In this document: one piece after another, positions 50,029 to 60,896 of the stretch
How positions within the stretch are numbered: the first letter of the stretch is position 1
Layout: every line of letters begins with the position of its first letter
Assembly: GCF_014837295.1 (NCBI RefSeq)
Contig: NZ_JACYHB010000012.1
Span: 1 to 64,000 of the forward strand
From: Cellulosimicrobium arenosum
Lineage (GTDB): Bacteria > Actinomycetota > Actinomycetes > Actinomycetales > Cellulomonadaceae
Reading direction: 5' to 3'
Length of the DNA: 64,000 nt
Position numbers and translations under genes: made by a program
Notes under the pieces: model-generated
Database searches by the model: none
What the model was told of the DNA's origin: nothing
Seen by the model: only the letters and a program-made list of their open reading frames with translations

Positions 50029-51342
50029 ATGACCGACGCCGCACGCACGCCGCCGCACCGGACGAACCGCCCGCCGCAGGTGCCGGCCCACCTGCCGACC
50101 CAGGTGCTGGCCGGGCGCGTCGTCACCCCCACGTCGGTCCTGGACGACGGCGTCGTCGTCGTCCAGGGCGACCGCATCGCCTGGGTGGGGGAGCGGAACC
50201 GCGCGACCGCGGCCGGGTACGACGTCACCGACCTCGCGCCGGCGGAACCGGGCACGACGCTCGTGCCCGGTCTCGTCGACCTGCACGACCACGGTGGCGG
50301 CGGTGCGAGCTTCCCGGACGCGACCAGCGCCGAGGAGGTGCTCGTCGCCGCTCGCGAGCACCTGCGCCACGGCACCACCAGCCTCGTCGCGTCGCTCGTC
50401 ACGGCCCCCCGCCAGGTCCTGCTCGAGCGGGTCGCGACCCTGGCCGACGTCGCCGGCACGGGCGACCTCGTCGGCATCCACCTCGAGGGTCCGTTCCTGT
50501 CGCGCGCGCGGTGCGGTGCCCAGAACCCGCACGACATGCTCGACGGCGACCCGGTGCTCGTGCGCGAGATCGCTGCGGCGGCCCGCGGCCATCTGCGCAC
50601 GATGACGGTCGCGCCCGAGGTCCGGGGCGTCGTCGGGCCGGGTGGCGTCATCGAGACGCTCGTCGAGGTCGGCGCCCTGCCGTCGATCGGGCACACCGAC
50701 GCGACCACGGAGCAGACCGAGGCCGCGATCGCCGCGGCGTTGGCGGCGCTCGCGGCGGCCGGACGCCCGGGTGCGCGACTGACCGCCACGCACCTGTTCA
50801 ACGGGATGCGGCCGCTCCACCACCGTGACCCCGGCCCGATCGCCGCGTGCCTCGCCGCGGCGGCGCGGGGACAGATGGTCGTCGAGCTGGTCGCCGACGG
50901 GACGCACCTCGCGCACGGCACCGTGCGCAGCGTCGTCGGGCTGGTGGGCGCGCACGTCGACGCCGACGGGCACGTGGCCGGGCCCGACGCCGTCGCCCTC
51001 GTCACCGACGCGATGGCCGCCGCAGGAATGGCCGACGGCACCTACGAGCTCGGTCCGGTGCGGGTCGCCGTCGCCGACGGCGTCGCCCGTCTCGCCGACG
51101 GTGGCAGCATCGCCGGAGGGACCTCCCACCTGCTCGACGTCGTCCGCGAGGCGGTCGCGGCGGGCGTGGGGCTGGTCGACGCCGTCCGCGCCGCGTCGTG
51201 GACGCCCGCGGTGGTGCTGGGGCTCGAGGACGTGGGTGGCCTGGTGACGGGGCGCCGCGCCGACGTCGTGCGGACGGACGCCGACCTGCGTGTGCAGCAG
51301 GTCCTGCGCGCCGGGGCCGACGTCGGTGGCGCGGCGGACTGA
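50029..51342 (+). CDS. nagA: N-acetylglucosamine-6-phosphate deacetylase
   Basis: 437-aa amidohydrolase that deacetylates GlcNAc-6-P in chitin and wall-sugar recycling. Metal-site motifs in order: [35 protein letters not shown] and the catalytic Asp in [13 protein letters not shown] non-conserved N-terminal extension of about 25 residues precedes the first strand. nagB is not beside it. The ATG at 50029 is preferred; an in-frame GTG at 50002 would add nine residues. Confidence 0.93.
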   Translation: MTDAARTPPHRTNRPPQVPAHLPTQVLAGRVVTPTSVLDDGVVVVQGDRIAWVGERNRATAAGYDVTDLAPAEPGTTLVPGLVDLHDHGGGGASFPDATSAEEVLVAAREHLRHGTTSLVASLVTAPRQVLLERVATLADVAGTGDLVGIHLEGPFLSRARCGAQNPHDMLDGDPVLVREIAAAARGHLRTMTVAPEVRGVVGPGGVIETLVEVGALPSIGHTDATTEQTEAAIAAALAALAAAGRPGARLTATHLFNGMRPLHHRDPGPIAACLAAAARGQMVVELVADGTHLAHGTVRSVVGLVGAHVDADGHVAGPDAVALVTDAMAAAGMADGTYELGPVRVAVADGVARLADGGSIAGGTSHLLDVVREAVAAGVGLVDAVRAASWTPAVVLGLEDVGGLVTGRRADVVRTDADLRVQQVLRAGADVGGAAD

Positions 51343-51442
51343 CGCGACGCGTCTGCTCCACCGGGCTCGGGTGGTCTCTCGGCGTGACCGGACCGAGGCG
51401 TGCGCGGCGCCCTCGCGCGGAAGGCGTACGCTGGGTGCGCGA

Positions 51443-51458
51443 GTGGAAGCGCTTCCAC
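51443..51458. promoter_or_regulatory. LacI-family operator in front of the beta-glucosidase gene
   Basis: GTGGAAGCGCTTCCAC is a perfect 16-bp palindrome with the central CG typical of LacI-family operators such as CebR/CelR, 47 bp before the bgl start. A -10-like TACGCT (51427-51432) lies just upstream. Beta-glucosidase expression is therefore probably induced by cellobiose or a similar sugar; the regulator is not in the window. Confidence 0.75.
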
Positions 51459-51505
51459 CCGCGCGCCCCGCCCAGCAGAGACCGCACACAGATCAGCGAG
51501 GAACC

Positions 51506-52993
51506 GTGAGCACCGACATCTCCAGCCAGCCCGACGTCGACCGCGCGCCAGGTCGTCAGCCCACCGCCGCGCCGTCGGGCCGAAGGTTGCCCGTCGACTT
51601 CCTGTGGGGCTCGGCCACCGCGTCGTACCAGATCGAGGGGGCCGCGGCCGAGGGCGGCCGGACCCCGTCGATCTGGGACACCTACTCCCGCACGCCCGGG
51701 CGCACCCTCAACGGTGACACGGGGGACGTGGCCGACGACCACTACCACCGGTGGGCCGAGGACGTGCAGCACATCGCGGACCTGGGGCTCGGTGCGTACC
51801 GGTTCTCCATCTCGTGGTCCCGCGTGCAGCCCGGGGGCACCGGACCCCTCAACCCCGAGGGTGTGGCGTTCTACTCCCGCCTCGTCGACGCGCTCATCGA
51901 GAAGGGCGTCAAGCCCGTCGTGACGCTGTACCACTGGGACCTGCCCCAGGAGCTCGAGGACGCCGGCGGCTGGGCCAACCGTGACACGGCTCTCGCCTTC
52001 GCGGAGTACGCACGCCACATGGCGCGAGAGCTGGGGGACCGCATCGACACGTGGACCACGCTCAACGAGCCGTGGTGCACCGCCTATCTCGGCTACGGGT
52101 CCGGTGTGCACGCGCCCGGACGCACCGAGCCCGCGGCGGCGCTCGCCGCGGTGCACCACCTGAACCTCGCCCACGGTCTCGCCGTGGCGGCGATCCGCGA
52201 CGAGCTCGGCCAGGACGCGAAGACCTCGGTCACCCTCAACCTGCACGTGATCCGGCCCGACGACCCGACGTCCGCGGACGATCTCGACGCGGTCCGCACG
52301 ATCGACGCGCTCGCGAACCGGGCGTTCCTCGGCCCGATGCTCGACGGCACCTACCCCGCCGATCTCCTCGCGGACACCGCGCACGTCAGCGACTGGTCGT
52401 TCGTGCAGGACGGCGACCTGGAGATCGTGCGCCAGCCGTTGTCCGTCCTGGGCGTGAACTACTACTCGACCGTGCGGGTGCGCCACTACTCCGGTGTCGG
52501 CGAGCGGTCGGAGAACGACGGTCACGGCGCGTCCGGCCACAGCCCGTGGATCGGGGTGAGCGACGTCGAGTTCGTCCAGCAGCCCGGCCCGTACACGGCC
52601 ATGGGGTGGAACATCGAGCCGGCCGGCATGACGGAGCTCCTCGTGTCGGTCGCCACGACCTACCCGGGGCAACCGCTCATGGTCACGGAGAACGGCGCCG
52701 CGTTCGAGGACGAGGTCTCGCCCGACGGGCGCGTGCACGACGAACGACGCGTCGCCTACCTGCACGACCACGTCGACGCGGTCGGGGCAGCCGTCGACGC
52801 GGGTGCCGACGTGCGCGGGTACTTCGCGTGGTCCCTGCTCGACAACTTCGAGTGGGGCTACGGCTACGAGCGGCGGTTCGGGATCATCCGGGTCGACTAC
52901 GACACGCTCGAACGGACGTGGAAGGACTCGGCGCACTGGTACCGCCGCCTCGCGACGAGCAACGTGCTGCCGGGGGTCGACGAGGTCGGCTGA
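51506..52993 (+). CDS. GH1 beta-glucosidase
   Basis: 495-aa intracellular retaining glycosidase (no signal peptide) hydrolysing cellobiose or related beta-glucosides. GH1 signatures: [29 protein letters not shown] at the N-terminus, acid/base E188 in TLNEPW, nucleophile E395 in VTENGAA and the +1/-1 site [13 protein letters not shown]. The N-terminus is about 25 residues longer than usual. GAGGAA lies 5 bp before the GTG. A LacI-type operator precedes it and a hairpin follows. Confidence 0.95.
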   Translation: MSTDISSQPDVDRAPGRQPTAAPSGRRLPVDFLWGSATASYQIEGAAAEGGRTPSIWDTYSRTPGRTLNGDTGDVADDHYHRWAEDVQHIADLGLGAYRFSISWSRVQPGGTGPLNPEGVAFYSRLVDALIEKGVKPVVTLYHWDLPQELEDAGGWANRDTALAFAEYARHMARELGDRIDTWTTLNEPWCTAYLGYGSGVHAPGRTEPAAALAAVHHLNLAHGLAVAAIRDELGQDAKTSVTLNLHVIRPDDPTSADDLDAVRTIDALANRAFLGPMLDGTYPADLLADTAHVSDWSFVQDGDLEIVRQPLSVLGVNYYSTVRVRHYSGVGERSENDGHGASGHSPWIGVSDVEFVQQPGPYTAMGWNIEPAGMTELLVSVATTYPGQPLMVTENGAAFEDEVSPDGRVHDERRVAYLHDHVDAVGAAVDAGADVRGYFAWSLLDNFEWGYGYERRFGIIRVDYDTLERTWKDSAHWYRRLATSNVLPGVDEVG

Positions 52994-53003
52994 CACCTCT
53001 CCC

Positions 53004-53039
53004 GTCGTCCCCGCGAGCGTCGGCGCCCGCGGGGACGAC
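53004..53039 (+). terminator. hairpin downstream of bgl
   Basis: Perfect 12-bp arms GTCGTCCCCGCG (53004-53015) and CGCGGGGACGAC (53028-53039) with a 12-nt loop, 10 bp after the stop. Confidence 0.7.
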
Positions 53040-53457
53040 CCGTGTCCCTCGATCGGCGAGGGTGACCTTTCTCGCAGCGCGGCATCGGCTCCGACGAGCA
53101 GGACGGGCAGCGAGCAGGACGGGCGGCGACACGCCGAGCGGGTGACGACACGCCGACGAGTTCTGGCGACATCGCCCGGCCTGGACGTGCCCGGTTCCGC
53201 CCGATTCGATCGGGCCGCGAGGCGCTCGTGGCGGGCGCCCGGAACGCGTCGGGCAGGTCTGCACAGGGTGTGGACCGACGCCGTCCCCAGCCTGTGGACG
53301 ACGTCGCGGGAGTCGCAGGAGGACGCCGAAACGTGGCCGCCGGTGCGGTGGACGACGCGGTGGGGAACCTGCTCCAGGGGGAGTGTCAGAGGGTGCTGAG
53401 ACCATGGTCGGATGGCTGCTAGCACACCTCAGCGGGTGAACTCGCCCGCACCTCTCA

Positions 53458-53505
53458 CCACGACATGTTGTGGGGTGGCGCGGCCCGGACCCCTAGGTAT
53501 AGTGG
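53458..53505 (+). promoter_or_regulatory. paired NrdR-like boxes over the nrdH promoter
   Basis: Two 16-bp sites, 53458-53473 (CCACGACATGTTGTGG) and 53490-53505 (CCCCTAGGTATAGTGG), each match the NrdR consensus ACACWATATATWGTGT at about 11 positions. Their centres are 32 bp apart, the three-helical-turn spacing typical of NrdR. The second overlaps a -10-like TATAGT (53498-53503). NrdR would repress ribonucleotide reductase when dATP is plentiful; nrdR itself is not in the window. Confidence 0.65.
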
Positions 53506-53636
53506 TTTCACACCCAGGGGGCCACAGGCTCTCTGGCGAATCACACAGACGTAGTTCCAGCGGTGTCCTTCGAGGTCAGAGGTGTTCCCTCCCTCCCCGA
53601 GCACACCTCCCGAGCGCGCGAGACGAGGAGATCCAC

Positions 53637-53882
53637 ATGAGCGTCACGGTCTACAGCAAGCCGTCCTGCGTCCAGTGCGAGGCGACGTACCGCGCTCTCG
53701 ACAAGAAGGGCGTCGAGTACACGGTCGTGGACATCAGCGAGGACGCCGAGGCGCTCGCGATGGTCCGCGAGCTCGGGTACCTGCAGGCGCCCGTCGTCGT
53801 GGCCGGCGACGAGCACTGGTCCGGGTTCCGTCCGGACCAGATCAGCGCGCTCGCGCTGAAGGCTTCACCCGTCGTGGCCTGA
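53637..53882 (+). CDS. nrdH: NrdH glutaredoxin-like redoxin
   Basis: 81-aa electron donor for class Ib ribonucleotide reductase. Thioredoxin-fold active site C11-V-Q-C14, and the C-terminal substrate-recognition segment WSGFRPDQI that lets thioredoxin reductase reduce it. GAGGAG lies 7 bp before the ATG. First gene of nrdHIEF. Confidence 0.97.
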   Translation: MSVTVYSKPSCVQCEATYRALDKKGVEYTVVDISEDAEALAMVRELGYLQAPVVVAGDEHWSGFRPDQISALALKASPVVA

Positions 53883-53958
53883 ACGGCACACGCACCAGGG
53901 CCACCCCCGGGTGGTCCGAGCAGCACGACCAGGCACAGCAGGACGGAGGTGCGTCCCC

Positions 53959-54390
53959 GTGGGGTCGCTCGTCTACTTCTCCAGCGTGAGTGAGAACACG
54001 CACCGCTTCGTCCAGCGGCTCGGCCTCCGTGCGCTGAACATCGACGTGCAGCGCATCCCGCTGAGGCCGACGGACGGCTTCCTGCGGGTGCACGAGCCCT
54101 ACGTGCTCGTGGTCCCGACCTACGGCGGGGGTAACGAGGGCGGCGCCGTGCCGCGACAGGTCGTGAAGTTCCTGAACGACGTGCACAACCGGTCGTTGAT
54201 CCGTGGCGTGATCGCCGCGGGCAACACCAACTTCGGCGAGGCGTACTGCATCGCCGGCGACATCATCTCCGCGAAGTGCCAGGTGCCCTACCTGTACGCC
54301 TTCGAGCTTCTGGGGACAGCCGAGGACGCCACCCGCGTCCGCGACGGATTGGGACGATTTTGGCAACGACAGTCACAGATTCCGGCGTGA
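53959..54390 (+). CDS. nrdI: NrdI flavodoxin-like protein
   Basis: 143-aa FMN protein that supplies superoxide/oxidant to assemble the Mn(III)2-tyrosyl radical of NrdF. N-terminal FMN-binding [18 protein letters not shown], and the loops [14 protein letters not shown] and [19 protein letters not shown] start behind GGAGG. It overlaps nrdE by 31 bp if nrdE begins at TTG 54360. Confidence 0.95.
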   Translation: MGSLVYFSSVSENTHRFVQRLGLRALNIDVQRIPLRPTDGFLRVHEPYVLVVPTYGGGNEGGAVPRQVVKFLNDVHNRSLIRGVIAAGNTNFGEAYCIAGDIISAKCQVPYLYAFELLGTAEDATRVRDGLGRFWQRQSQIPA

Positions 54391-56561
54391 TCCCGGAAGC
54401 CGGGGGCGCCAGCGCCGCGCCGGCCGTGCAGCAGGTCTCGCTGTCGAGCTCGCAGCTCGACTTCCACGCGCTCAACGCGATGCTCAACCTCTACGGTCCG
54501 GACGGCGAGATCCAGTTCGACAAGGACCGCGAGGCCGCGCGCCAGTACTTCCTGCAGCACGTGAACCAGAACACGGTGTTCTTCCACGACCTCGCGGAGA
54601 AGCTGGACTACCTCGTCGAGAACAAGTACTACGATCCCGCGGTGCTCGCGAAGTACGACCGCGCGTTCGTGAAGTCGCTCTTCGAGTTCGCGTACTCGAA
54701 GAAGTTCCGGTTCGAGACGTTCCTCGGCGCGTTCAAGTACTACACCTCGTACACGCTCAAGACGTTCGACGGCAAGCGCTACCTCGAGCGCTTCGAGGAC
54801 CGCGTGTGCATGGTCGCGCTCGGGCTCGCGGACGGGAACGAGCAGGCGGCGCTCGACATCGTCGAGGAGGTCATCTCGGGCCGGTTCCAGCCCGCGACAC
54901 CGACGTTCCTCAACGTGGGCAAGGCGCAGCGTGGGGAGCCGGTCTCCTGCTTCCTGCTCAGGATCGAAGACAACATGGAGTCGATCGCGCGCGGCATCAA
55001 CTCCGCGCTGCAGCTCTCCAAGCGCGGCGGCGGCGTCGCCCTCCTCCTGAGCAACGTCCGCGAGCACGGCGCACCGATCAAGCACATCGAGAACCAGTCC
55101 TCCGGCGTCATCCCCGTGATGAAGCTCCTCGAGGACTCGTTCTCCTATGCCAACCAGCTCGGCGCGCGCCAGGGCGCCGGCGCGGTGTACCTGCACGCGC
55201 ACCACCCGGACATCCTGCGGTTCCTCGACACCAAGCGGGAGAACGCCGACGAGAAGATCCGCATCAAGACGCTGTCGCTGGGCGTCGTGATCCCGGACAT
55301 CACGTTCGAGCTGGCCAAGAAGAACGAGGACATGTACCTGTTCTCGCCGTACGACGTCGAGCGCGTCTACGGCACGCCGTTCGCCGACGTGTCGATCTCC
55401 GAGAAGTACGACGAGATGGTCGACGACTCGCGCATCCGCAAGACGAAGATCAAGGCGCGCGACTTCTTCCAGACGATCGCGGAGCTGCAGTTCGAGTCCG
55501 GCTACCCGTACATCATGTTCGAGGACACGGTGAACCGCGCGAACCCCGTCAAGGGCCGCATCACGCACTCGAACCTGTGCTCGGAGATCCTCCAGGTCTC
55601 GACGCCGTCGACGTTCAACGAGGACCTCTCGTACGAGCACGTCGGCCGCGACATCTCGTGCAACCTCGGTTCGCTGAACATCGCCAAGACGATGGACTCG
55701 CCGGACTTCGCCAAGTCGATCGACACCGCGATCCGCGCGCTCACCGCCGTCTCGGACCAGACCAGCATCGAGTCGGTGCCGTCGATCAAGCGGGCGAACC
55801 AGATGGGCCACGCGATCGGCCTCGGCCAGATGAACCTGCACGGGTACCTCGCGCGCGAGCGCATCCGCTACGGGTCCACGGAGGGCGTCGACTTCACCAA
55901 CATCTACTTCTACACGGTCGCCTACCACGCGATCGCGGCCTCCAACCGGCTGGCGATCGAGCGCGGGCGGGCGTTCGGCGGCTTCGAGGACTCGAAGTAC
56001 GCGAGCGGTGAGTACTTCGACAAGTACACCGACCGGACGTGGGAGCCCGAGACCGAGCGGGTCCGTGGCCTCTTCGCCGACGCCGGCGTGCACATCCCGA
56101 CCCAGGACGACTGGCGCGCGCTGAAGACCTCGGTCATGGAGCACGGGATCTACAACCAGAACCTCCAGGCCGTCCCGCCGACGGGCTCGATCTCCTACAT
56201 CAACAACTCGACGTCCTCCATCCACCCGGTGCCGTCGAAGATCGAGATCCGCAAGGAAGGCAAGATCGGTCGCGTCTACTACCCGGCGCCGTACCTGACG
56301 AACGACAACCTCGAGTACTACGAGGACGCGTACGAGATCGGGTACGAGAAGATCATCGACACCTACGCAGCCGCGACCCAGCACGTCGACCAGGGCCTGA
56401 GCCTCACGCTGTTCTTCAAGGACTCCGTGACGACGCGTGACGTCAACCGGGCGCAGATCTACGCGTGGCGCAAGGGCATCAAGACGCTGTACTACATCCG
56501 CCTCCGCCAGATGGCCCTGGAGGGGACCGAGGTGGAGGGTTGCGTCAGCTGCATGCTGTAG
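54360..56561 (+). CDS. nrdE: class Ib ribonucleotide reductase alpha subunit
   Basis: 733-aa catalytic subunit that reduces ribonucleoside diphosphates. Active-site features: [13 protein letters not shown] (first redox Cys), [37 protein letters not shown] (catalytic Asn/Cys/Glu and second redox Cys), [12 protein letters not shown], and the C-terminal shuttle pair CVSC in EGCVSCML reduced by NrdH. There is no full ATP-cone allosteric domain, as in other NrdE. TTG 54360 (MATTVTDSG) is preferred over GTG 54399-region codons lacking an SD; this is a judgement. Confidence 0.96.
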   Translation: MATTVTDSGVIPEAGGASAAPAVQQVSLSSSQLDFHALNAMLNLYGPDGEIQFDKDREAARQYFLQHVNQNTVFFHDLAEKLDYLVENKYYDPAVLAKYDRAFVKSLFEFAYSKKFRFETFLGAFKYYTSYTLKTFDGKRYLERFEDRVCMVALGLADGNEQAALDIVEEVISGRFQPATPTFLNVGKAQRGEPVSCFLLRIEDNMESIARGINSALQLSKRGGGVALLLSNVREHGAPIKHIENQSSGVIPVMKLLEDSFSYANQLGARQGAGAVYLHAHHPDILRFLDTKRENADEKIRIKTLSLGVVIPDITFELAKKNEDMYLFSPYDVERVYGTPFADVSISEKYDEMVDDSRIRKTKIKARDFFQTIAELQFESGYPYIMFEDTVNRANPVKGRITHSNLCSEILQVSTPSTFNEDLSYEHVGRDISCNLGSLNIAKTMDSPDFAKSIDTAIRALTAVSDQTSIESVPSIKRANQMGHAIGLGQMNLHGYLARERIRYGSTEGVDFTNIYFYTVAYHAIAASNRLAIERGRAFGGFEDSKYASGEYFDKYTDRTWEPETERVRGLFADAGVHIPTQDDWRALKTSVMEHGIYNQNLQAVPPTGSISYINNSTSSIHPVPSKIEIRKEGKIGRVYYPAPYLTNDNLEYYEDAYEIGYEKIIDTYAAATQHVDQGLSLTLFFKDSVTTRDVNRAQIYAWRKGIKTLYYIRLRQMALEGTEVEGCVSCML

Positions 56562-56640
56562 TTGACGTAAGCAACTATCGGCAGCGCCCGACGGCGCAGC
56601 GTCCCGTTCACGAAGTCGTTCCCGGTCGGTCCGGGCCTAG

Positions 56641-57639
<999 letters not shown>

Positions 57640-57678
57640 GTCGCTGAGTCGGCCCGGCACACGTCACTGCCGAAGGGT

Positions 57679-57712
57679 GGCCCGGACCTGCAGATCTCTG
57701 CAGGTCCGGGCC
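57679..57712 (+). terminator. strong intrinsic terminator of nrdHIEF
   Basis: A 16-bp perfect stem, GGCCCGGACCTGCAGA (57679-57694) with TCTGCAGGTCCGGGCC (57697-57712), has a 2-nt loop and is followed by TTCTTCGT. It is the clearest intrinsic terminator in the window, 39 bp after the nrdF stop. Confidence 0.85.
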
Positions 57713-57831
57713 TTCTTCGTGCCGGCCGGGCACGCTCGACGTCGTCGACCAGACGGTGGACGTGTCGTACACCCTCGCCGGTGAGTCGGAGCGCGCCCGC
57801 CTGTTCGCAGGACTGGTGGGTCAGCGCGGCG

Positions 57832-58386
57832 TCACGGTAGCGGGACGACTGTGGAGGGCGCCGTCACGGGCGGCTCGGCCGACCACGGGAACGTGATCCA
57901 CAGGTCGGTGTCGCGCCACGAGTAGTCGGGCTGGATGATCGAGCGCGGCTTGGTGTAGAGCACGGCAGAGCGCGCCTCCGCGCCGTGCCCGTTCAGCATC
58001 TCCATGACGAGCGCCAGGGTGCGGCCCGAGTCCGCGACGTCGTCGACCACGAGCACGTGCGCCCCCGGCAGGTCGGAGGTGTCCATGAGCGGCGGCAGCA
58101 CGCGCGGGTCCGAGAGCGTCTGGCCGATGTCCGTGTAGAACTCCACGTTCAGCGTCCCCACGCCCTTGGTGCCGAGCGCGTACGCGACCGCGCCACCCGG
58201 CAGGAGGCCGCCGCGGGCGACGGCGACCACGACGTCGGGCCGGTAGCCGCTCGCCACGACCTGCTCCGCCAGCTCGCGCGCGGCGACGCCGAAGGCCTCC
58301 CAGGAGAGCACCTCCCGCTCGGGCGGGACGGGTGGGCCGGCGGCAGAGAGCGCAGCGGGTGCGACATGGGTGGGGTCGTTCGTCAT
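57832..58386 (-). CDS. xanthine/hypoxanthine-type phosphoribosyltransferase
   Basis: 184-aa type I PRTase. The PRPP-binding loop is VLVVDDVADSGRTL, and DVVVAVARGGLLPGGAVAYALG forms the first loop. The size and the motif YSWRDTDLWITFPW resemble Gpt/XGPRT-like purine salvage enzymes of actinobacteria. The base specificity cannot be set by eye. Minus strand, converging on nrdF. Confidence 0.85.
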   Translation of the reverse strand: MTNDPTHVAPAALSAAGPPVPPEREVLSWEAFGVAARELAEQVVASGYRPDVVVAVARGGLLPGGAVAYALGTKGVGTLNVEFYTDIGQTLSDPRVLPPLMDTSDLPGAHVLVVDDVADSGRTLALVMEMLNGHGAEARSAVLYTKPRSIIQPDYSWRDTDLWITFPWSAEPPVTAPSTVVPLP

Positions 58387-58443
58387 GGGTCGAGCCTACG
58401 GCCCGGATCGTGGCCCGTTCGCCGCGACGTGGCGGGGATACGG

Positions 58444-58478
58444 CGAAGGGCCGCACCCCCGCGGGGTGCGGCCCTTCG
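58444..58478 (-). terminator. terminator of the FKBP gene
   Basis: Perfect 16-bp arms CGAAGGGCCGCACCCC (58444-58459) and GGGGTGCGGCCCTTCG (58463-58478) with a 3-nt loop, 12 bp beyond the FKBP stop on the minus strand. Confidence 0.75.
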
Positions 58479-58490
58479 TCCGGCACGGGA

Positions 58491-59483
58491 TCAGTACGCG
58501 GCGAGGATGTCCACCACGAAGACCAGCGGGGAGTCCGGGGGGATCGACCCGTCGGGCGTGCCCTGCTCGCCGTATGCCATGTCGGACGGGATGACCAGCA
58601 GCACCTGGCTGCCGACGGTCTGCCCGGCCAGGCCCTCGGTCCACCCGGCGATGACGCCGTTCAGCGGGAACGTCGAGGGCTCCCCGCGCTCCCAGGACGA
58701 GTCGAACGCCTTGCCGTCGAACGTCCAGCCCGTGTAGTGCGCGATCACGGTCTGGTCCGCGGTCACCTCGGGGCCGTCGCCCTTGATCAGCGGCTGCACG
58801 ATCAGCTCCGACGGCGCCTCGTACCCGTCCGGGATCTCGACGCTGGGTGTGCCGGAGTCGTCGAGCGTGACGGTCGGCAGGCCGTCCTCGGGCGTCACGG
58901 ACTCGCCCTCGGCGCGGTCCGGGACGTCGGCCGGGTCGGGGACGACCGGGGCGTCCTCGACGCCCGTCACCTCGGCGACGGTCAGGAAGGTGGCGGACTC
59001 GCCCGTCGCCTGGTCGGCCTGCGTGCTCGCGAAGAGGAAGCGCGTTCCGACCTTCTTGCCCACGACGACGTCGAGGAGCTGCGGGTAGAGGTTCTCGTCC
59101 AGGACGAGCTGCTCGGGGGAGTCGGTCTCCCAGGTCGAGCCCGCCTTGGTCCCGTCGGCGCCGGAGAAGCCGACGGTGTGCATCGTGATCTCCTGCCCGG
59201 CCTCGATCGTCTCGCCGTCGCCCTCGTCGAGCGACCTCGAGACGGCCCCCGTCACGGTGAACGGCGTCTCGAACTCGACCGTCGGCTCCGCGCCGGCGTC
59301 GCCCGTCACCGTGACGGCCTCGAGGGCCGCGACGTCCGCGGGGTTCGACGAGGCCGCGTCGCTCGCGGTCGGGCTGTCGGACGTCTCGTCGTCCGCCCCG
59401 CCGTCGCTCGAGCCGCATCCGGCGAGCAGGAGGGAGGCGCCCAGGGTGAGCGCGGCGACGCCGCGCAGGGTGCGGTGCTTCAC
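58491..59483 (-). CDS. FKBP-type peptidyl-prolyl isomerase lipoprotein
   Basis: 330-aa predicted lipoprotein (LLLAGCGSS, Cys near 23) with a Ser/Asp-rich linker. The C-terminal FKBP domain (about 225-330) is complete: VIAHYTGWTFDGKAFDSSWERGEPSTFPLNGVIAGWTEGLAG...VLLVIPSDMAYG...PPDSPLVFVVDIL. The upstream half (about 65-190) resembles a second, degenerate FKBP repeat (ITMHTVGFSGADGTKAGSTWETDSPEQL). It probably helps fold exported proteins. GTG start; AAGGA lies 9 bp upstream. Confidence 0.9.
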   Translation of the reverse strand: MKHRTLRGVAALTLGASLLLAGCGSSDGGADDETSDSPTASDAASSNPADVAALEAVTVTGDAGAEPTVEFETPFTVTGAVSRSLDEGDGETIEAGQEITMHTVGFSGADGTKAGSTWETDSPEQLVLDENLYPQLLDVVVGKKVGTRFLFASTQADQATGESATFLTVAEVTGVEDAPVVPDPADVPDRAEGESVTPEDGLPTVTLDDSGTPSVEIPDGYEAPSELIVQPLIKGDGPEVTADQTVIAHYTGWTFDGKAFDSSWERGEPSTFPLNGVIAGWTEGLAGQTVGSQVLLVIPSDMAYGEQGTPDGSIPPDSPLVFVVDILAAY

Positions 59484-59676
59484 GAGGGAAGGTCCTTCGG
59501 TTCGAGGGGACGACACGCGGTCGCCTGGTCTGGGCTGCACCAGCACGACACCGGTGGCCCGCAGGTCGTGCCGGGCACCGGCCGGTCGCGCGTCTGGTGC
59601 AGCACCGGCGGCCCACACTCTAGCGGGCGAGTCTGGACCGGTGCTGTGAGCGTCCGCGGTACGCGATCATGGAGGG

Positions 59677-59979
59677 ATGCCGTCCCGTCGATCCCGCAAG
59701 CGACCCTGGGGTGCCGAGCACGTCCCGCTCGACCTCGACCGTGCCACGGGCGGCGCCCGCCGCGAGTCCGGTCCCGACGGCGAATGGACCGTCCGGACGG
59801 TCCGGGGCGGCGACAAGACGTACGTGTGCCCCGGCTGCAGCCAGACCATCCCGCCAGGCACCGGCCACGTCGTCGCGTGGCAGGAGGACTCGTTCTTCGG
59901 CACGCAGACGGCGCTCGACCAGCGGCGGCACTGGCACACGTCCTGCTGGGAGGCACGCGGCCGTCGTCGTCCCCGCTGA
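59677..59979 (+). CDS. small zinc-ribbon-like protein of actinobacteria
   Basis: 100-aa basic protein. A CPGC pair (YVCPGCSQTIPPGTGHVV) and a distal HWHTSCW supply four plausible zinc ligands (C-x2-C, H-x-H/C). Actinobacterial orthologues are often labelled ATP/GTP-binding protein without support; I see no P-loop. It sits between the divergent FKBP gene and two hydrolase genes. Confidence 0.8.
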   Translation: MPSRRSRKRPWGAEHVPLDLDRATGGARRESGPDGEWTVRTVRGGDKTYVCPGCSQTIPPGTGHVVAWQEDSFFGTQTALDQRRHWHTSCWEARGRRRPR

Positions 59980-60016
59980 GCGCGCCCGCACGACCGAGGA
60001 ACTAGGCTCGGACGCG

Positions 60017-60838
60017 ATGAGCACCGCAGCCGAGCCGACCCCGATCACCTCTCTCACCGTCCTGCCTGCCCGGCGCGAGGACGTGGAGCTGCACACCGCG
60101 GACGGGCTCACGCTCGTCGGCGAGCTGGCGCTCCCCGCGGAACGAGACCCGGCGGCGACCCTCGTCACCCTCCATCCCCTGCCCACGCACGGCGGGTACA
60201 TGGACTCCCACGTCTACCGCAAGGCCGCGTGGCGGCTCCCGGCGCTCGCCGACCTCGCGGTGCTGCGGTTCAACACCCGCGGGACCTCGTCCCCGCGGGG
60301 CAGGAGCGAGGGCGAGTTCGACGGCGGCGAGGCCGAGCGCTTCGACGTCGCCGCTGCCGTCGAGTACGCCGACTTCCACGACCTGCCCAGGCCGTGGCTC
60401 GTCGGCTGGTCCTTCGGGACGGAGCTCGTGCTCAAGCACGGCGCCGACCCGTCGGTGGAGGGCGCGATCCTGTTGTCGCCGCCCCTGCACCGTGCGACGG
60501 ACGAGGACCTGGACCGCTGGGACGCGTTCGGCAAGCCGGTGGTCGTGCTCGTTCCTGAGGAGGACGACTACCTGCGTCCCGACGAGGCGCGCCGCCGCTT
60601 CGCGCGCGTGCGCCAGGCGGAGGTGATCGCGGTCGAGGGCGCCAAGCACCTGTGGGTGGGTGAGGCGCAGGTGCGCCGCGTGCTGGACGAGATCGTCCGC
60701 CACGTCCGGCCGGACCACGCGGTGCCGCTCCCGACCACGTGGTCGGGCGGCGCGTCGGCCGGGACCGCGGACCGGGACACCGAGGACAGCGACCAGGCGA
60801 GCTACGACGCGAGCCGGTCGGACGAGACGGCGGACTGA
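60017..60838 (+). CDS. alpha/beta hydrolase
   Basis: 273-aa cytoplasmic protein with the nucleophile elbow GWSFGTE, an early HPLPTHGG oxyanion loop, and late Asp and His (VPEEDDYLRPDEA, GAKHLWVG). This is the YcjX/dienelactone-like subgroup that acts on short-chain substrates; the substrate is not known. The C-terminal 35 residues are acidic low complexity. ATG at 60017. Confidence 0.85.
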   Translation: MSTAAEPTPITSLTVLPARREDVELHTADGLTLVGELALPAERDPAATLVTLHPLPTHGGYMDSHVYRKAAWRLPALADLAVLRFNTRGTSSPRGRSEGEFDGGEAERFDVAAAVEYADFHDLPRPWLVGWSFGTELVLKHGADPSVEGAILLSPPLHRATDEDLDRWDAFGKPVVVLVPEEDDYLRPDEARRRFARVRQAEVIAVEGAKHLWVGEAQVRRVLDEIVRHVRPDHAVPLPTTWSGGASAGTADRDTEDSDQASYDASRSDETAD

Positions 60839-60896
60839 CCGCGACCCGGGCGCGCACGGTCCGCCGGGTGCGCCGGGAGAATCCGAGGAGAACCAC

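Larger units (their letters stand above)
52994..53636. other. 640-bp gene-free region ahead of nrdH
   Basis: I find no convincing gene on either strand. It holds the bgl terminator, a doubled 16-bp motif (gagcaggacgggcagc / gagcaggacgggcggc, about 53096-53130), and at the distal end the paired NrdR-like boxes and nrdH promoter. The rest is unexplained GC-rich sequence. Confidence 0.6.

Noticed and set aside
53040-53457. Adenosylcobalamin riboswitch upstream of nrdH
   Set aside because: No B12-box or compatible fold was seen, and class Ib reductases do not need it; NrdR-like boxes explain control better.
57713-57831. Coding-like sequence between the nrdF terminator and the phosphoribosyltransferase stop
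   Set aside because: One plus-strand frame looks protein-like (LDVVDQTVDVSYTLAGESERARLFAGLVGQRG) but has no start codon or SD after the terminator, so at most it is a gene remnant.
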